Assembly: GCF_032854445.1 (NCBI RefSeq)
Contig: NC_088298.1
Coordinates: 2,848,160-2,912,159, forward strand
Reading direction: 5' to 3'
From: Liolophura sinensis
Lineage: Eukaryota > Mollusca > Polyplacophora > Chitonida > Chitonidae
Length of the DNA: 64,000 bases
Part shown: one piece after another, positions 40,130 to 52,649 of the stretch
How positions within the stretch are numbered: the stretch's first letter is position 1
Layout: the number at the start of each line of letters is the position of its first letter
Notes under the pieces: generated by a model
The model's input: only the letters and a program-made list of their open reading frames with translations
What the model was told of the DNA's origin: nothing
The model's database searches: none
Position numbers and translations under genes: made by a program

Positions 40130-42060
40130 TGTCTCGCGTTACCTGTATATCTATCACTCATCGCGTGATTATTCCATGTTTAGCGGGACTAAATTCATGT
40201 TTCCACCAAGGAATAAATTTATAAGCTCATACCAGAAGTCCATTGCCTACAAGTGTACAACTTCCCTATAGCTAGTCTCGCCGGCACTTGACACTTTTCT
40301 TCCATCTCTAACACACTATGTGACATATCTGCGCAGCCATGTATTTTTTTTCTGTCTATTGCGCAGTAAACGTTGAGAAACGGCCGATGCATGGTGGGGA
40401 AAAAATGTTCCAAAGGCGTTTGTGTTGAAATAGATATTAAAAACTACGACAACGGAGAGTTTTGTAAAAGGACATGGATAATGTCTTGATAGTAATTATT
40501 TTAGAGCTGCTTGGATATATACAAATGGACAGTGGGTTCTTAACTGCATGATTAGAGAAATCGTAGTTCTTGTAAGAGCCGTGTATATTAGATTTCCCAT
40601 GATTCAGTTCACAATTCAACCCAGGAGGCTGTCATATTTCTACACCAGGTGGCGCGACCTTCTACAGATGATGTAAAATGTGTACTGTGCCGTGGAGATT
40701 AGTTATAGTGAAGCTGCATAGGCCTACTTCTAGGTAATGAACTTTGGTTAAACATATATCTTTATTGACCCAGATGTGCGGGAAAATATGTTTTGGGTGG
40801 ATTCATAGCAGAGTAATATTTGGAGGACACATATATGGCTAAGGAAGCATTTTGTTAAAAAAATCGACAGTGAAAGAGAGCCCCAATATTTTGCGGAACG
40901 ATGTTGGACAGTTAGCATTCTGTGATGGAAATATTGGTTATATTGTGATAGGAATACGTGGCATTTGACATAAAATGACGTAAAATGACGAAATCGGGTA
41001 AACTTGCAAAGAAGCTGGCAAATGTCGATATAACGTAAATATATGGAAATATTCATTCTTAAAAGCTTTGCTCAAAACTTTCTCGATCTATGGGTTCCTA
41101 GGATCAGTGTTTTTTTAAGTACCAATCACGTTTTATCGAATGAAAGAATGACTGAATCTATGCATTACGTAATGATTAATTAGGGCTTAACGAAAATACT
41201 TTCGAAACAACTAATCCCAGTTGATGTTTGCATCAACTGGTAAACTGGCCTATCGACTGACTTAGCCCAAAGCTCACTGAAACTTTACATAGACACACTC
41301 TAAAAACTGTGACCTGTTCTTCTGGGCGAAGCTAGAATGTATAGCATGGTATAGCAGCAACGAAGTCTCGTTTACCACCAGTCAGAAAATATGGTATTCT
41401 ATCCTTTTAACAGAGTAGTTTTTTCCCAGTGTATGATTAAATTTGATTAGATTTTACGGCGTTTTTTACGGCTATATAGGATTTCAAAACCTTTAAAGCT
41501 ATAGTTTAATTCTGTTCATCGAAACAGATGTCCGTATGCCAGCCGTCAACCAGTAAGGACGTTCCAGGTCAATAATCGCATAGCCAATTCCCAAACGACC
41601 TCTAATACAAGTTGAGCACCGGGAATATGGCTGTGACGGACAATTCACCCCGAGTAGCCATGCTGTAGAACCACTTATTAACTTGGCCAATCACTAGCGC
41701 TGAAAGCGTCACGTGATAATTAGCTGTCACGTCATAAAACCTATTGGCTCTTGATTGTCAGTATGGTTTCTTATAGTGGATAAACAGATATCGATGCAAT
41801 AAATTGGATTTTGTGTTTAGTTTAATTGTTAAACTGATGCATTTTGAATCACACATTTATAAGCAGGGAACTGAGAATGGCTGCCCGTATCACATGTGTA
41901 AATGTTGGGCAGGATACCGCAGTAATTTGTCAGTTAGCTGGCAAGAAAACCGCCTCGGGAGAGTCATAGCTTGAAGAAAAATATTGTGACATTGCATTAT
42001 TTTTCCCTAGCAAACTTAGGTTTATTACTAAAATAACCTCCCAAAATCTGAATAAGAGAG
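40130..42060. other. Mostly unique non-coding DNA
   Basis: No supported exon; minus ORFs at 40219-40413 and 40748-41056 lack start context and splice logic. 41515-41690 is listed separately as D1. The rest shows nothing I recognise. Confidence 0.35.
41515..41690 (+). repeat. Dispersed repeat family D1, copy 2 (first half)
   Basis: CGAAACAGATGTCCGTATGC, CAGCCGTCAACCAGTAAGGA and GTTCCAGGTCAATAATCGCA match the copy at 45095-45370; the second half of the element is absent. Confidence 0.6.
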
Positions 42061-42067
42061 TTTGTTA

Positions 42068-42974
42068 TCAATCAGAAGGTCCTGCTGTTTTCGGTAAATT
42101 CTCTGAAGTCGGATCAGCCAGCAAGGCGAAATGCTTACACCTATGCAGGACGAGGACGGTTAGAGCCGCTGAAACACGACGCTGGTGTCCACAAACATCG
42201 CCCTGACCGAGGGCTAGATTAAAACAAACATCGCCCCCTTTGAACAGGGAAAAGAGCTAATACTATCTGGTTGGTATTAGGCATTTGTTTGTATTTTCTC
42301 ATTGCCACATTGTTTAATACCGATAGTACTGGAGAGCTCCTACTTTTTGTTAACGTCACTCTAGATAGCTATAACATGGCAAAATGGCGTCACCAAATGA
42401 GCGGTTAGGTACTGACTATTGTTTGCTATTTATTTTGTTGAAAAGCGGTGTGGAATTTTTGAAATATTTTTAGAACATTTCTGGAATACTACTTTATTAA
42501 TTAATTCAACTTTAGTGACTGACTTTAGTGATAGCCTTAAGACTGTTAAAGAAGTATACAAACAACCTTCTGTACAAGATTTTAAAATTTTGAGGTGATT
42601 TTAAGACATAAAAAATCCAACGGAAGGTAATAAAATGTACACAAAACCCCTCATACTTCCTAATTTGTATGGTTTCAAAATTCAAAGCTAGAGGTTTTAG
42701 ATTCGAAGGCCCAAAAGGATATTAAAATGTAAAACAAAAACCCTCTTAAATGTCGATACTTTAGAAGATTTTAAAATTTAAAACCAAACGGGTATGAATA
42801 TGTATATACATAACTCTTATAACGTCCCACTTTATAGGGCTTTTAAACTTTAAAACCCGAGGTTTAAAAACATGAAAAACTGAAAAGATATTGAAAAAAA
42901 CTTCTAAATTGTGTTCTTTCTAAACGATACTCACAACAAATCAACAATGCCAGAAATATAACCAAGGTCTTCAT
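42068..42974 (-). CDS. Putative small secreted protein, two exons
   Basis: Exon 1 (42935-42974) encodes a classic signal-peptide core, 'MKTLVIFLALLIC', followed by a donor T/GTGAGTAT in phase 1. The nearest compatible acceptor, GTTTGTTTTAATCTAG at 42214, opens exon 2 (42068-42213), which continues 'SLGQGDVCGHQRR' and runs to TGA, giving a 61-residue product likely cleaved after SLGQG. The signal-peptide exon is convincing; the second exon is a guess, since a donor-like AG/GTGTAAG inside it could lead to further exons. The mature part has only two cysteines and no family is recognised. Confidence 0.35.
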
Positions 42975-43121
42975 AATCTTCTTCTTCTGTACGGCAAAAT
43001 AAAATGTCTTCTTGTATTCCAGTTATATATGCATTAGTTGTTGCATATAACCGATAAACAGGCGTTTAGGTCTACTTAAACATCCTGTTCTATTGTACAG
43101 GAAGCGTGCAATTTAGCGAGC

Positions 43122-43129
43122 ATTTATAC
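43122..43129 (-). promoter_or_regulatory. TATA box upstream of the putative secreted-protein gene
   Basis: GTATAAAT on minus, with no nearby repeat. Initiation would be expected near 43095, about 120 bases before the ATG at 42974. An acceptor-like TTTTATTTTGCCGTACAG just before that exon leaves a 5' UTR intron possible; two short upstream ATG ORFs would otherwise precede the start. Confidence 0.4.
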
Positions 43130-43404
43130 TGCGTTTAACCACTGATTTGGGCAAATGTCACGATGCCGTTAGTTGGCATTATAGTACCGCTGAGATCGGT
43201 TGGCCATGCTCCAAGTTTAGCCGCCACATAAATTTTCCGAAGGCTATGCTGGGAAGAATGGAACAGATCTCAGATCTAGCCTTCTAGAAACTCCATTAAC
43301 GTTGATCCTGTGATACGGGAAATTTGACGTAACACTCTAAAAACTACTACACTGTTAAATTTGACAAAATACTATGTTTTGTGAGCATTGGTAACCCTAA
43401 ATGG

Positions 43405-43590
43405 TCATAAATTTCCTCCATGACTAACTTGTCCATTTTTCCTTATTCTGAGAGTTTTTTAGAAAGATGTTTATATTTTTGCTTGAGATGATATTCTACT
43501 GGAAACTTGCAGCTCCAAAAACAAAATGACACTTATTTGCCTCTAAAAATGCACTTTTGTGGGCGAAATGTTAGGTCCTTTAGGGCATGT
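43405..43590 (+). repeat. Dispersed repeat family D2, copy 3
   Basis: CTCCATGACTAACTTGTCCA, TTTTCCTTATTCTGAGAG, GATATTCTACTGGAAACTTG and TTATTTGCCTCTAAAAATGC, then GTGGGCGAAATGTTAGGTCC; closest to the copy at 17072. Confidence 0.65.
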
Positions 43591-43695
43591 TATTGTTACA
43601 AACCATCATGTTATGCATGACAGATTCTTTCCGTTATTCCCATACAATATCAGTTTTCGAAGTAAACTATAATGGTTCAAAACTATTATATGTAT

Positions 43696-44040
43696 GGGCC
43701 ACTTCGGTGGCCTAATGGTTAGAGTGCCTGCCTAGAAGTTTGGACATCTGGGGGTCAAGACTTTAGAAATAGTCTTTGTTGCTGCCTTGATAAGGACTCA
43801 GCACTGAGAGGTTAGAGAAAGAAATCAGGACGAGTTGGTCCAGTGTCAGTATAATGTGACTGGGTGGGGTGTCATGTCTGGTTGTATTTGGCATGATAAT
43901 TGAGTGGCGGCAGCACGTTGGCGGTATGCACGACCTGCCACACGATGACATAGCATATGTACACACACCTTATGACTCGTCGGCGTCATATAACTGAAAA
44001 ATGGTTAAGTACGACGTAAAAGCACTAATACATACATATC
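43696..44040 (+). repeat. SINE family C, full length, with 9-bp target duplication
   Basis: GGGCCACTTCGGTGGCCTAA, TGGTTAGAGTGCCTGCC, core GTGTCAGTATAATGTGACTG, 3' end AACTGAAAAATGGTTAAGTA and a CATACATA tail. TATATGTAT is repeated at 43687-43695 and 44041-44049. The B-box region is degenerate. Confidence 0.85.
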
Positions 44041-44049
44041 TATATGTAT

Positions 44050-45090
44050 CGCGGACAGTCAGTATGATGTAGTACAAGTAGGCCACATACATATACCTTT
44101 ATTACAATATATCCCATGTAACGTTCTGTACATTTCAACATCAAAGACATCAGTGTGATACGCTTTTGCTCTAACTGTTCGTATAGTTGCTTGAATAGAA
44201 ATAAGAATATACATATATCGAAAAGTGCCACATATTATACAGGAAAGAACAAAAGGAATGGGTTTGAAGCGCTTTGTAACAGGCGAAGAAGACAATTCAA
44301 TGTACCCTACGCATTAGGTAAAAAGTGCTGTAATGTTAATAATTTATTAGACGTGTTGCATTAGTGTATATAACTACTCTGTGTTGGCATTACATTTAAT
44401 TACCAATATAACATAGATACAGTGCAAAGAAACAAAGTTAGATACCCATTTTCTTCATTCGCCTAGAACATTCCTTACTTTTTTCAACATCATTGAAAAC
44501 TATTGATAAATTCTCTTTGCATGAATCTGTCTAAATTTCGTACTTTATATGCGTTATTAGTTCTTTGGTGCTTTGTGGTGAACGTGGTGTCTGGGAATTG
44601 GTCTTGGAATTATTGACCTTGGAGGTCCATTTTGTTCTGACGCTTAGATTCGTGACTGGTGAGCATTTTACTATAAGATATACTTTAAATTAACTCGACC
44701 AAAATATATTTGTAACACACACTTTAATTTAAATCTCTAACCTTTGACCATATTGTAAGTATCTTGTTTCAGTAGTCCTTGTGTCATGTCTTCAGCCTGG
44801 CGTTGCGTTTCCATTTATAAGTTCCAATCCTGTTTTATTCGTCTTCGTGTAGTGCGGATTGTCTTGAACTGCCAACATATTTTGGCCAGCTTAACTTATG
44901 AAGGAAACTGAACAAGGCTCACTTGAAACAATTGCCTACATCAGACTATATCATTTTTATAATAAGGAGGTATATTGCACCGGTATAGAAAAACGGAGAG
45001 ATCTGAGTAAAAAAAAAAGGTTTTTTGTCGAAGTTTCGAACCGGTGAATAAAAATTTTCATCCGCAGAGCAAACTTGGTATGTATGCCCT
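44050..45090. other. Gene-free spacer
   Basis: No exon supported; short ORFs on both strands at 44040-44360 overlap each other without start or splice context. Nothing else recognised. Confidence 0.35.
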
Positions 45091-45094
45091 CTTG

Positions 45095-45370
45095 GTGGAA
45101 TCTATGCGTCGAAACAGATGAGCGTATACCTGCGGTTAACCAAAGCGGGCGTTCCATGTCAATAATCGCAAGGCCAATTCACAAATCGACGTTAAGCACA
45201 AACTACTAATGAACAGGTAGAAAAGTATATAAAGTACCAAATTTGGACGAAATCCTGCAAAGAAAAGAAGTCAACAGTTTTCAATGATGTTGGAAAGACG
45301 CAACGAATGTGGAATCAGTGTTCAAACAGTGTACCTTGCTTGCGTATAAGTTGTCGACAATACAATATGT
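45095..45370 (+). repeat. Dispersed repeat family D1, copy 3
   Basis: GTCGAAACAGATGAGCGTAT, GGGCGTTCCATGTCAATAAT, GAAGTCAACAGTTTTCAATG and CAGTGTACCTTGCTTGCGTA; same order as 37015-37350 and 61800-62115. Confidence 0.65.
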
Positions 45371-45539
45371 ATATCTGAAGGCAAGTGATATCTAAAGAAA
45401 TTTATGTAAGACTATTCCAGCGGCCATACGAGCTCTGCCGACTGCTTATTATCACCACAGAACCAAGGCTATCAAAGGCAGGAGAATTTGGAGGATTCTT
45501 CGTCCTAGGCTGGAACTGAACCAGCAACCTTCTCATACG

Positions 45540-48480
45540 TCACTCGAGGAGTGGCCAGTCATACGCCAAGCGATCAGTTTCAAGTCTTTATCAGTCGACC
45601 AATCGCAAGTCATACGTCACTCGAGCAGTGGCAAGTGACATGGCAGTCGAACAGTGGCTAGCCATACGTCACTCGAAAAGTGGCAAGTCATACGGTACTC
45701 GAGGATAGAAGTCATTTGTCAGTCGACCAATGGCAAGTCATACGTCACTCGAGCAATGGCAAGTCATATGCCAGTCGATAAGTGGCAAGTCATATGTCAG
45801 TCGAAGAGTGGTAAGTCAGTCACTCGAGCAGTAGCAAGTCATAGGTCAGTCGAGCTGTGGCAAGTTATTTGTCAGTCAGCCAGTGGCAGGCTATACGTCA
45901 GTCGAACAGTGGAAGTCATACGTCAGTCGAACAGTGGCTAGTCATATGTCACTCAAGGAGTGGCAAGTCATAACGTCAGTCGAGGAATGGCAAGCCATAC
46001 GCCACTCGAGAAATGGCAAATCACACGCCAGTCGAGGAATGGCAAGCCATACGCCAGTTGAGGAGTGGTAAGTTATACGCCAGTCGAGGAGTGGTAAGTT
46101 ATACATCAGCCGAGCAATGGTAAGTCATACGTCACTCGAGCAGTGGCAAGTGATATGGCAGTCAAACAGTGGCTAATCATACGTCACTCGAGAAGTGGCA
46201 AGTCATACGTCAGTTGACCAATGACAAGTCGTATGTCACTCGAGCAGTGGCAAGTCATACGTCACTCGAGGATAGAAGTCATTTGTCAGTCGACCAATGG
46301 CAAGTCATACGTCACTCGAGCAGTGGCAAGTCATACGTCAGTCGATGACTAGCAAGTCATACATCACACGAGCGTTGAATTTAAACGTCACCCAATTCAT
46401 AAACCTCTCGAGCAATAAATTCATACATCGCTCGGGCAGTCAATTCATACATCACTCGAGCAGTCAATTCATATATCACTCGAGCAGTCAATTCATACAT
46501 CAGTCAAGCAATCAATCCATGGATCACTCGAACAGTCAATTCATGCATCACTCTAGCAGTCAGATCATGCATCTCTCCAACCGGTAATGCATTACTCATT
46601 GCACGTTACTCGAACAGTCAACCCATACATCCTTCGAGCAGTCAATTCATACATCACTCGAGCAATCAGTTCATACATCACTCGAGCAGTCAATTCATAC
46701 ATCACTCGAGCAGTCAATTCATACATCACTCGAACAGTCAATTCATACATCCCACGAGCAGTCAATTCATACATCACTCGAGCAATCAGTCCATACATCA
46801 CTCGAGCAGTCAATTCATACATCACTCGAACAGTCAATTCATACATCACCCGCGAAGTCAGTTCATACATCGTTCGAGCAGTCAATTCATACATCACCCG
46901 CGAAGTCAGTTCATACATCACTCGAGCAGTCAATTCATACATCACTCGAGCAGTCAATTCATACATCCCTCGAGCATTCAATTCATACATTACTCGAGCA
47001 GTCAATTCATACATAACTCGAACAGTCAATTCATACATCGCTCGAGCAGTTAATTCATACATCACTCGGGCAGTCAATTCATACATCCATCGAACACTCA
47101 ATTCATACATCACTCAAACAGTCAATTCATACATCACTCAAGCAATCAGTTCATACATAACTCGACAAGTCAATTCATACAGCGCTCGAGCAGTCAATTC
47201 ATACATCGCTCGAGCAGTCAGTTCATACGTAACTCGAACAGTCAATTCATACATCACCCGCGAAGTCAGTTCATACATCCCACGAGCAGTCAATTCATAC
47301 ATCGCTCGAGCAGTCAGTTCATACGTAACTCGAACAGTCAGTTCATACATCACCCGCGAAGTCAGTTCATACATCCCACGAGCAGTCAATTCATACAGCG
47401 CTCGAGCAGTCAATTCATACATCGCTCGAGCAGTCAGTTCATACGTAACTCGAAGAGTCAATTCATACATCACTCGGGCAGTCAATTTATACATCAATGG
47501 ATCAGCCCGTTCATACATCACTCTAGCAATCAGTTCATACATAACTCGAGCAGTCAATTCATACATCACTCGAGCAGTCAATCTATACATCACTCAAGCA
47601 ATCAATCCATGGATTACTCGAACAGTCAATTCATACATCATTCGAGCAATCAGTTCATACATAACTCGAGCAGTCAATTCATACAGCGCTCGAGCAGTCA
47701 ATTCATACATCGCTCGAGCAGTCAGTTCATACGTAACTCGAACAGTCAATTCATACATCACCCGCGAAGTCAGTTCATACATCCCACGAGCAGTCAATTC
47801 ATACATCGCTCGAGCAGTCAGTTCATACGTAACTCGAACAGTCAGTTCATACATCACTCGAGCAGTCAATCTATACATCACTCAAGCAATCAATCCATGG
47901 ATTACTCGAACAGTCAATTCATACATCATTCGAGCAATCAGTTCATACATAACTCGAGCAGTCAATTCATACAGCGCTCGAGCAGTCAATTCATACATCG
48001 CTCGAGCAGTCAGTTCATACGTAACTCGAACAGTCAATTCATACATCACCCGCGAAGTCAGTTCATACATCCCACGAGCAGTCAGTTCATACATCGCTCG
48101 AGCAGTCAGTTCATACGTAACTCGAGCAGTCAGTTCATACATCACTCGGGCAGTCAATTTATACATCACTGGATCAGCCCGTTCATACATCACTCTAGCA
48201 ATCAGTTCATACATAACTCGAGCAGTCAATTCATACATCACTCGAGCAGTCAATCTATACATCACTCAAGCAATCAATCCATGGATTACTCGAACAGTCA
48301 ATTCATACATCATTCGAGCAATCAGTTCATACATAACTCGATCAGTCAATTCATACATCACTCGGGCAGTCATTTCATTCATAACTTGAGCAGTCAATTC
48401 ATACATCGCTCGAGCAATCAGTTCATACATAACTCGAACAGTCAATTCATACATAACTCGAACATTCAATTCATGCACCT
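45540..48480. repeat. 24-bp satellite block T11, two sub-families, higher-order repeats
   Basis: 45540-46370 uses units like GTGGCAAGTCATACGTCACT plus CGAGCA; 46380-48480 uses CACTCGAGCAGTCAATTCAT plus ACAT (about 87 units). Eight codons per unit keep several frames open on both strands, giving a 600-codon plus ORF of AVNSYITR repeats and a minus MYELTARV frame. Higher-order periods exist: the landmark ATCAATCCATGG recurs at 47601, 47889 and 48273, spacings of 288 and 384 bp (12 and 16 units). The CTCGAG palindrome recurs in many units. No promoter, splice site or non-repeat flanking frame supports a gene. Confidence 0.93.
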
Positions 48481-49141
48481 CGGCGGAGAAGGGGAGGTGA
48501 GGAGTATATGAACTTGGAGCTAAAAATGTCAGCTGTCAGATTTAACTCTACGCTTCACATCTGACATTTGCCAGCAACTCGTCCTTGTTGTGACATTTTT
48601 GTTGTTTACTTGCCTGTAGTTGAAATTCGAGATTATTGCGGTAGCCAAATTCATTGTCGACAAATTGTCATCAGTTGGAACTGAGGAGAGGAGATTCCAT
48701 GTTAAACAAGGGCAGTGAAAGCTGTTTATCATACACATGTAGCAGGGTTAATTTACGATGACCCTTGACCTCTTCTAAAGGCACAAAGATTTTTTTAAAC
48801 CAGGTATACAGTACAGCTGTGAGATTTGCAGAGCTCATAAAGGATTAACATGAATGCCACACGAACATGCACATCGGCCTACCAAGCTTTGTAACTTTAC
48901 TTTTGGTACGTGTATATGAAAGTGCGTACCATTGCTGCAAGGCCACGTAGAGACAGACGGAAGCTACCAAAGCTTATAGAAGTAAATGTTATTAGGTAAT
49001 GGAGTCGACTAGACTCATTGCTGGATACATAAAAGGCACAAACCACCTCCAAATTAAGTACAAGCCACCTAAAAGGCCATTTAATGCGGATATCACAAAT
49101 GGATTTCATGTTTTTTTTTCTTTTTATAATTTTTTTTTACA

Positions 49142-49835
49142 GTGAATAAAATGCAAAATAACATTGAGGTATAAATTGATCAAATTTATCTGCTTAAGCC
49201 ATTGTGCTATAAAGGGGCTTATAAGTTGCTTTTTGCATGAACAGTAAAGATAAAACCATATCTGAGGTAAACTGACAAGAAGTCAGATTTCATCGGCCAC
49301 GAGTGACCATGAAGAGATACTACAATATTCACAATGCATCGTCAACATAACAAAACTTAATTTAATTAAAAGGAAAAATAATAGAATTAGGAGTAAAAAA
49401 AATCATACTTAAAACCAAGTCATTTCTCATCAACAAAATCCATTTATAGAACGTGAAGATATATACTTTCGTAATACAAAAAAAATCACACAACTTCAAA
49501 CTGCGATGAAGTGAGAAACTTAAGTAAAAACACTTTTCTTTTCATAGGAGAAGTAAAACAATAGAAGTAAAAGTAAAGAATGAGGGAACTATGAGACAAT
49601 GCTTTATTTCCCCCGTAACATCATGCACCTTCACAAAATTACGACGGCACGTGCATTCTAGAAACGTGAATAAAATGCAAAATAACATTGAAGCATAAAT
49701 TGATCAAATTTATCTGCTTAAGCCATCGTGCTATAAAGGGGCTTATAAGTTGCTTTTTGCATGAACAGTAAAGATCAAACCATATCTGAGGTAAACTGAC
49801 AAGAAGTCAGATTTCATCGGTCACGTGTGACCATT
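49142..49835 (+). repeat. Nested duplication: block A, insert B, block A'
   Basis: Block A (49142-49309, GTGAATAAAATGCAAAATAA to CACGAGTGACCAT) recurs at 49666-49835 with few changes. Between them is block B (49310-49667), which recurs alone at 52281-52641. A' continues into a D3-type unit (TTGCCAAGTACGACACTAAC, GTCGCTGG). A is itself part of D3. The arrangement is not a plain tandem duplication because B is absent after A'. Confidence 0.8.
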
Positions 49836-50214
49836 TGCCAAGTACGACACTAACGTCGCTGGCCTGAATTTACTCTTCATGCTGAAGTCTTCGATATCAG
49901 AGGTTTTACACCTGATATTCATCGTATTCGATCAACTGTGTTGCTACTTGCGTTAATACCACGTAGCAAAATTTCATTGGCCATTTCATACATGTTGTGG
50001 GACGGAATTCCCTATAGGCTGCTGTTTAAATATCCAAACGTAATAACGTTATCCCTCGTGATAACGTTGTCACCAAACGGTATAACCCCCTGCTGATTTA
50101 TCTTTCGGCGATGACTGGCATCAGATGATCAGTTCTGGACATCTGTCAGCATGTTTGGTTTTGCTATCTATGCTATAAGATATATATTTTATTGTATTCC
50201 AAGTACAAGTTTTA

Positions 50215-50485
50215 GCTGATACGAATGTTACAGTACACTAAGAGCAAGTGTCCGCTGATACGAATGTGTAAGTACAAAAACAGCACCTGTCATCCGATAC
50301 GAATGTGTAAGTACACTAAGAGCAAGTAACCGCTGATACGAATGTGTAAGCACAAAAAGAGCACGCGTCATCCGATACGAATGTGTAAGTACACAAAGAG
50401 CAAGAGGTAACTGATATGAATGTGTAAGTACAAAAAGAGCAAGGGTCCGCTGATATGAATGTGTAAGTGCAAAAAGAACGCTCTG
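50215..50485. repeat. About 39-bp minisatellite T12 (7 units, two alternating types)
   Basis: CGCTGATACGAATGTGTAAG, TACACTAAGAGCAAGTAAC alternates with CCGATACGAATGTGTAAGTA, CAAAAAGAGCACGCGTCAT. Most units contain TGTAAGTAC on plus. Degenerates at both ends. Confidence 0.8.
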
Positions 50486-50519
50486 TCCTTGTCTGTCCCT
50501 GTTGATTTGCTAAAAACAA

Positions 50520-51540
50520 ATCTTTCTTGCGAGTTTTTGGCACTGCTACTAGTTCTGCCAGCAGGAACGTGTCAGTGTGAATTTCCCTCTTTCTAGAGGA
50601 TGCTGAAATGAAGTTGTGGCTGTTTCTTTTTTAAATTAATATGTGGCATATGCATCTACCCGTAAAGACGTAAGGTCTTGAAAGTTTCTACTACCAAAAA
50701 CGTTTCGGAAGCCGCAAAAAGGTCGTGCATATGGCGTGTACATATCTCGATTCGTAGCATTGGTCAGGTCATGTGTGATGTACGACGATTTCAATGAACG
50801 TCACAAGTTATTACTACAGAAACTAGTGTGTCAAGGTTATTCCATCAAACGCCTCCCCTCCAAGTTTCTTAAGTTTTAATATGAGTATAATTCTCCTGTA
50901 AGTAAATATGGACAGAGCGTCCACACATCGGCTTCATGATTTTGTCCATTACCGTTTAACCAGGGGCTAGAGACTGTATTTCCGCCATGCTGACGCATAG
51001 ATTCACTTGCATGGAAAATGGGAGTTTGTTATGGGGGAAGTACGCGCAACAGTACTGTCCTAAAAAAGAATCAACGAAGCGCGATAGCGCGGGTTCGTCT
51101 TTTTGGAAAATACTTCTTCGAGTGCTTTCTCCGTTTTAAACGAGTCACCAACAATATTCATGTACCCGAGTGACTTTCTACACTACTGAAACGATAGATG
51201 GAGTAAACGTTTAACATAAATTGTTCTATTTTATGCGGTGTGGTATTCCTCACACAGTAATGCTGATTTTGGTGTCTCTTTACACTAAGTTCTCTATCGT
51301 ATTGTACTTTCCAGAATAAGAATGGACACTGTCTGTAGTTTCCTTAAAAAGAAACTACAGTTTCACAATAGGGACAATAGAACATGTCTTAGGTCCTTCC
51401 AGCATCATTGACAACTGTTTCCCTCTGAAGTCCGTACTTTAAAAATTTTCTCAGTTCAGCAGTGGTTTGTGTTAAACGTGTTTTGGGGATTTGACCTTGA
51501 GATTATTGTGATTGACGGTATATGAATATCTTCTTTGACG
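50520..51540. other. Gene-free spacer
   Basis: No exon, array or SINE recognised apart from an old SINE-like fragment after 51540. Confidence 0.35.
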
Positions 51541-51779
51541 CATAGATTCGCGCCGTGTCAAAGAATTCTTCACTCATATGACGACGGATGATTTATGGGT
51601 GGGGGAACCGAAGTGCCCATAGAGTAAGCTATCAGCCTGCGCCAGGTACCAGACAAATATCTTGATACAATTTATTTGATGTTTGATTTTATCATTATCG
51701 CATCTAAAATCATTTACTCTTTCCTGCTTTAAACATACCGTAAAGTCATAATCATTCATTCATCGAAGCGTCTTTGTTT

Positions 51780-52003
51780 AGCATACCAGCGCGGCGACCC
51801 AGAAACCTCTCGCCAATGCGGTCGCTGTGAGTTCAGCTCATGCTGGCTTCTTCTGTGATCGTACGTGGGAAGGCCTTTCAGCAACCTGCGGATGGTCGGG
51901 GGTTTCCCCTGGCTTTTATCCGATTTCCTCCCACCATAATGCTGGTATCGATGAAATATTCTTGAATAGGGCGCAAAACACCAATCATATCAATAAATCA
52001 CTC
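51780..52003 (+). repeat. SINE family A, nearly full length
   Basis: CAGCGCGGCGACCCAGAAAC, CTCTCGCCAATGCGGTCGCT, TGAGTTCAGCTCATGCTGGC, GCAACCTGCGGATGGTC and ATGAAATATTCTTGAATAGG; the first part of the tRNA-like head is missing. Plus strand. Confidence 0.8.
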
Positions 52004-52280
52004 ATTCCTTTATTCTTGACTTGGTTACAGCGAGCCAGCATTTTAACCACTAAGCGAGCTAAATATACCATGAAGACATTTGACAGAAAAAAATACCCTT
52101 CGATTTTTCTATCCATGCGGAAGAGGGCATTGATTGATATAAGAAAAACAGGACATCTGGTTTTGAGTTTTTATTTGATCTATTTTTCCACTTTCGTATT
52201 ACAATATAACCATATCCATCCCCTAAAACGTCACATGTAATAGACATCCGCTTTTGATAACAAACATCCGACATCACACA

Positions 52281-52641
52281 TGAAGAGACACTACAATATT
52301 CACCATGCATCGTCAACATAACAAAACTTAATTTAATTAAAAGGAAAAATAATAGAATTAGGAGTAAAAAAAAATCATACTTAAAACCAAGTCATTTCTC
52401 ATCAACAAAATCCATTTATAGAACGTGAAAATATATACTTTCGTAATACAAAAAAAAAATCACACAACTTCAAACTGCGATGAAGTGAGAAACTTAAGTA
52501 AAAACACTTTTCTTTTCATAGGAGAAGTAAAACAATAGAAGTAAAAGTAAAGAATGAGGGAACTATGAGACAATGCTTTATTTCCCCCGTAACATCATGC
52601 ACCTACACAAAATTACGACGGCACGTGCATTCTAGAAACGT
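52281..52641 (+). repeat. Second copy of block B (about 360 bp)
   Basis: Nearly identical to 49310-49667 (TGAAGAGACACTACAATATT ... GTGCATTCTAGAAACGT), differing by only a few substitutions and A-run lengths. The flanks differ completely, so B moved or was copied as a unit. No ORF and no obvious terminal inverted repeat. Confidence 0.85.
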
Positions 52642-52649
52642 TTACATTT

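Noticed and set aside
40219-40413. Cys-containing minus ORF as mature part of the secreted peptide at 42.9 kb
   Set aside because: No acceptor in the right phase ahead of the cysteine region.
46587-48389. 600-codon plus-strand ORF of AVNSYITR repeats
   Set aside because: Lies wholly within a 24-bp satellite whose minus strand is also open; no splice sites, promoter or non-repeat sequence.
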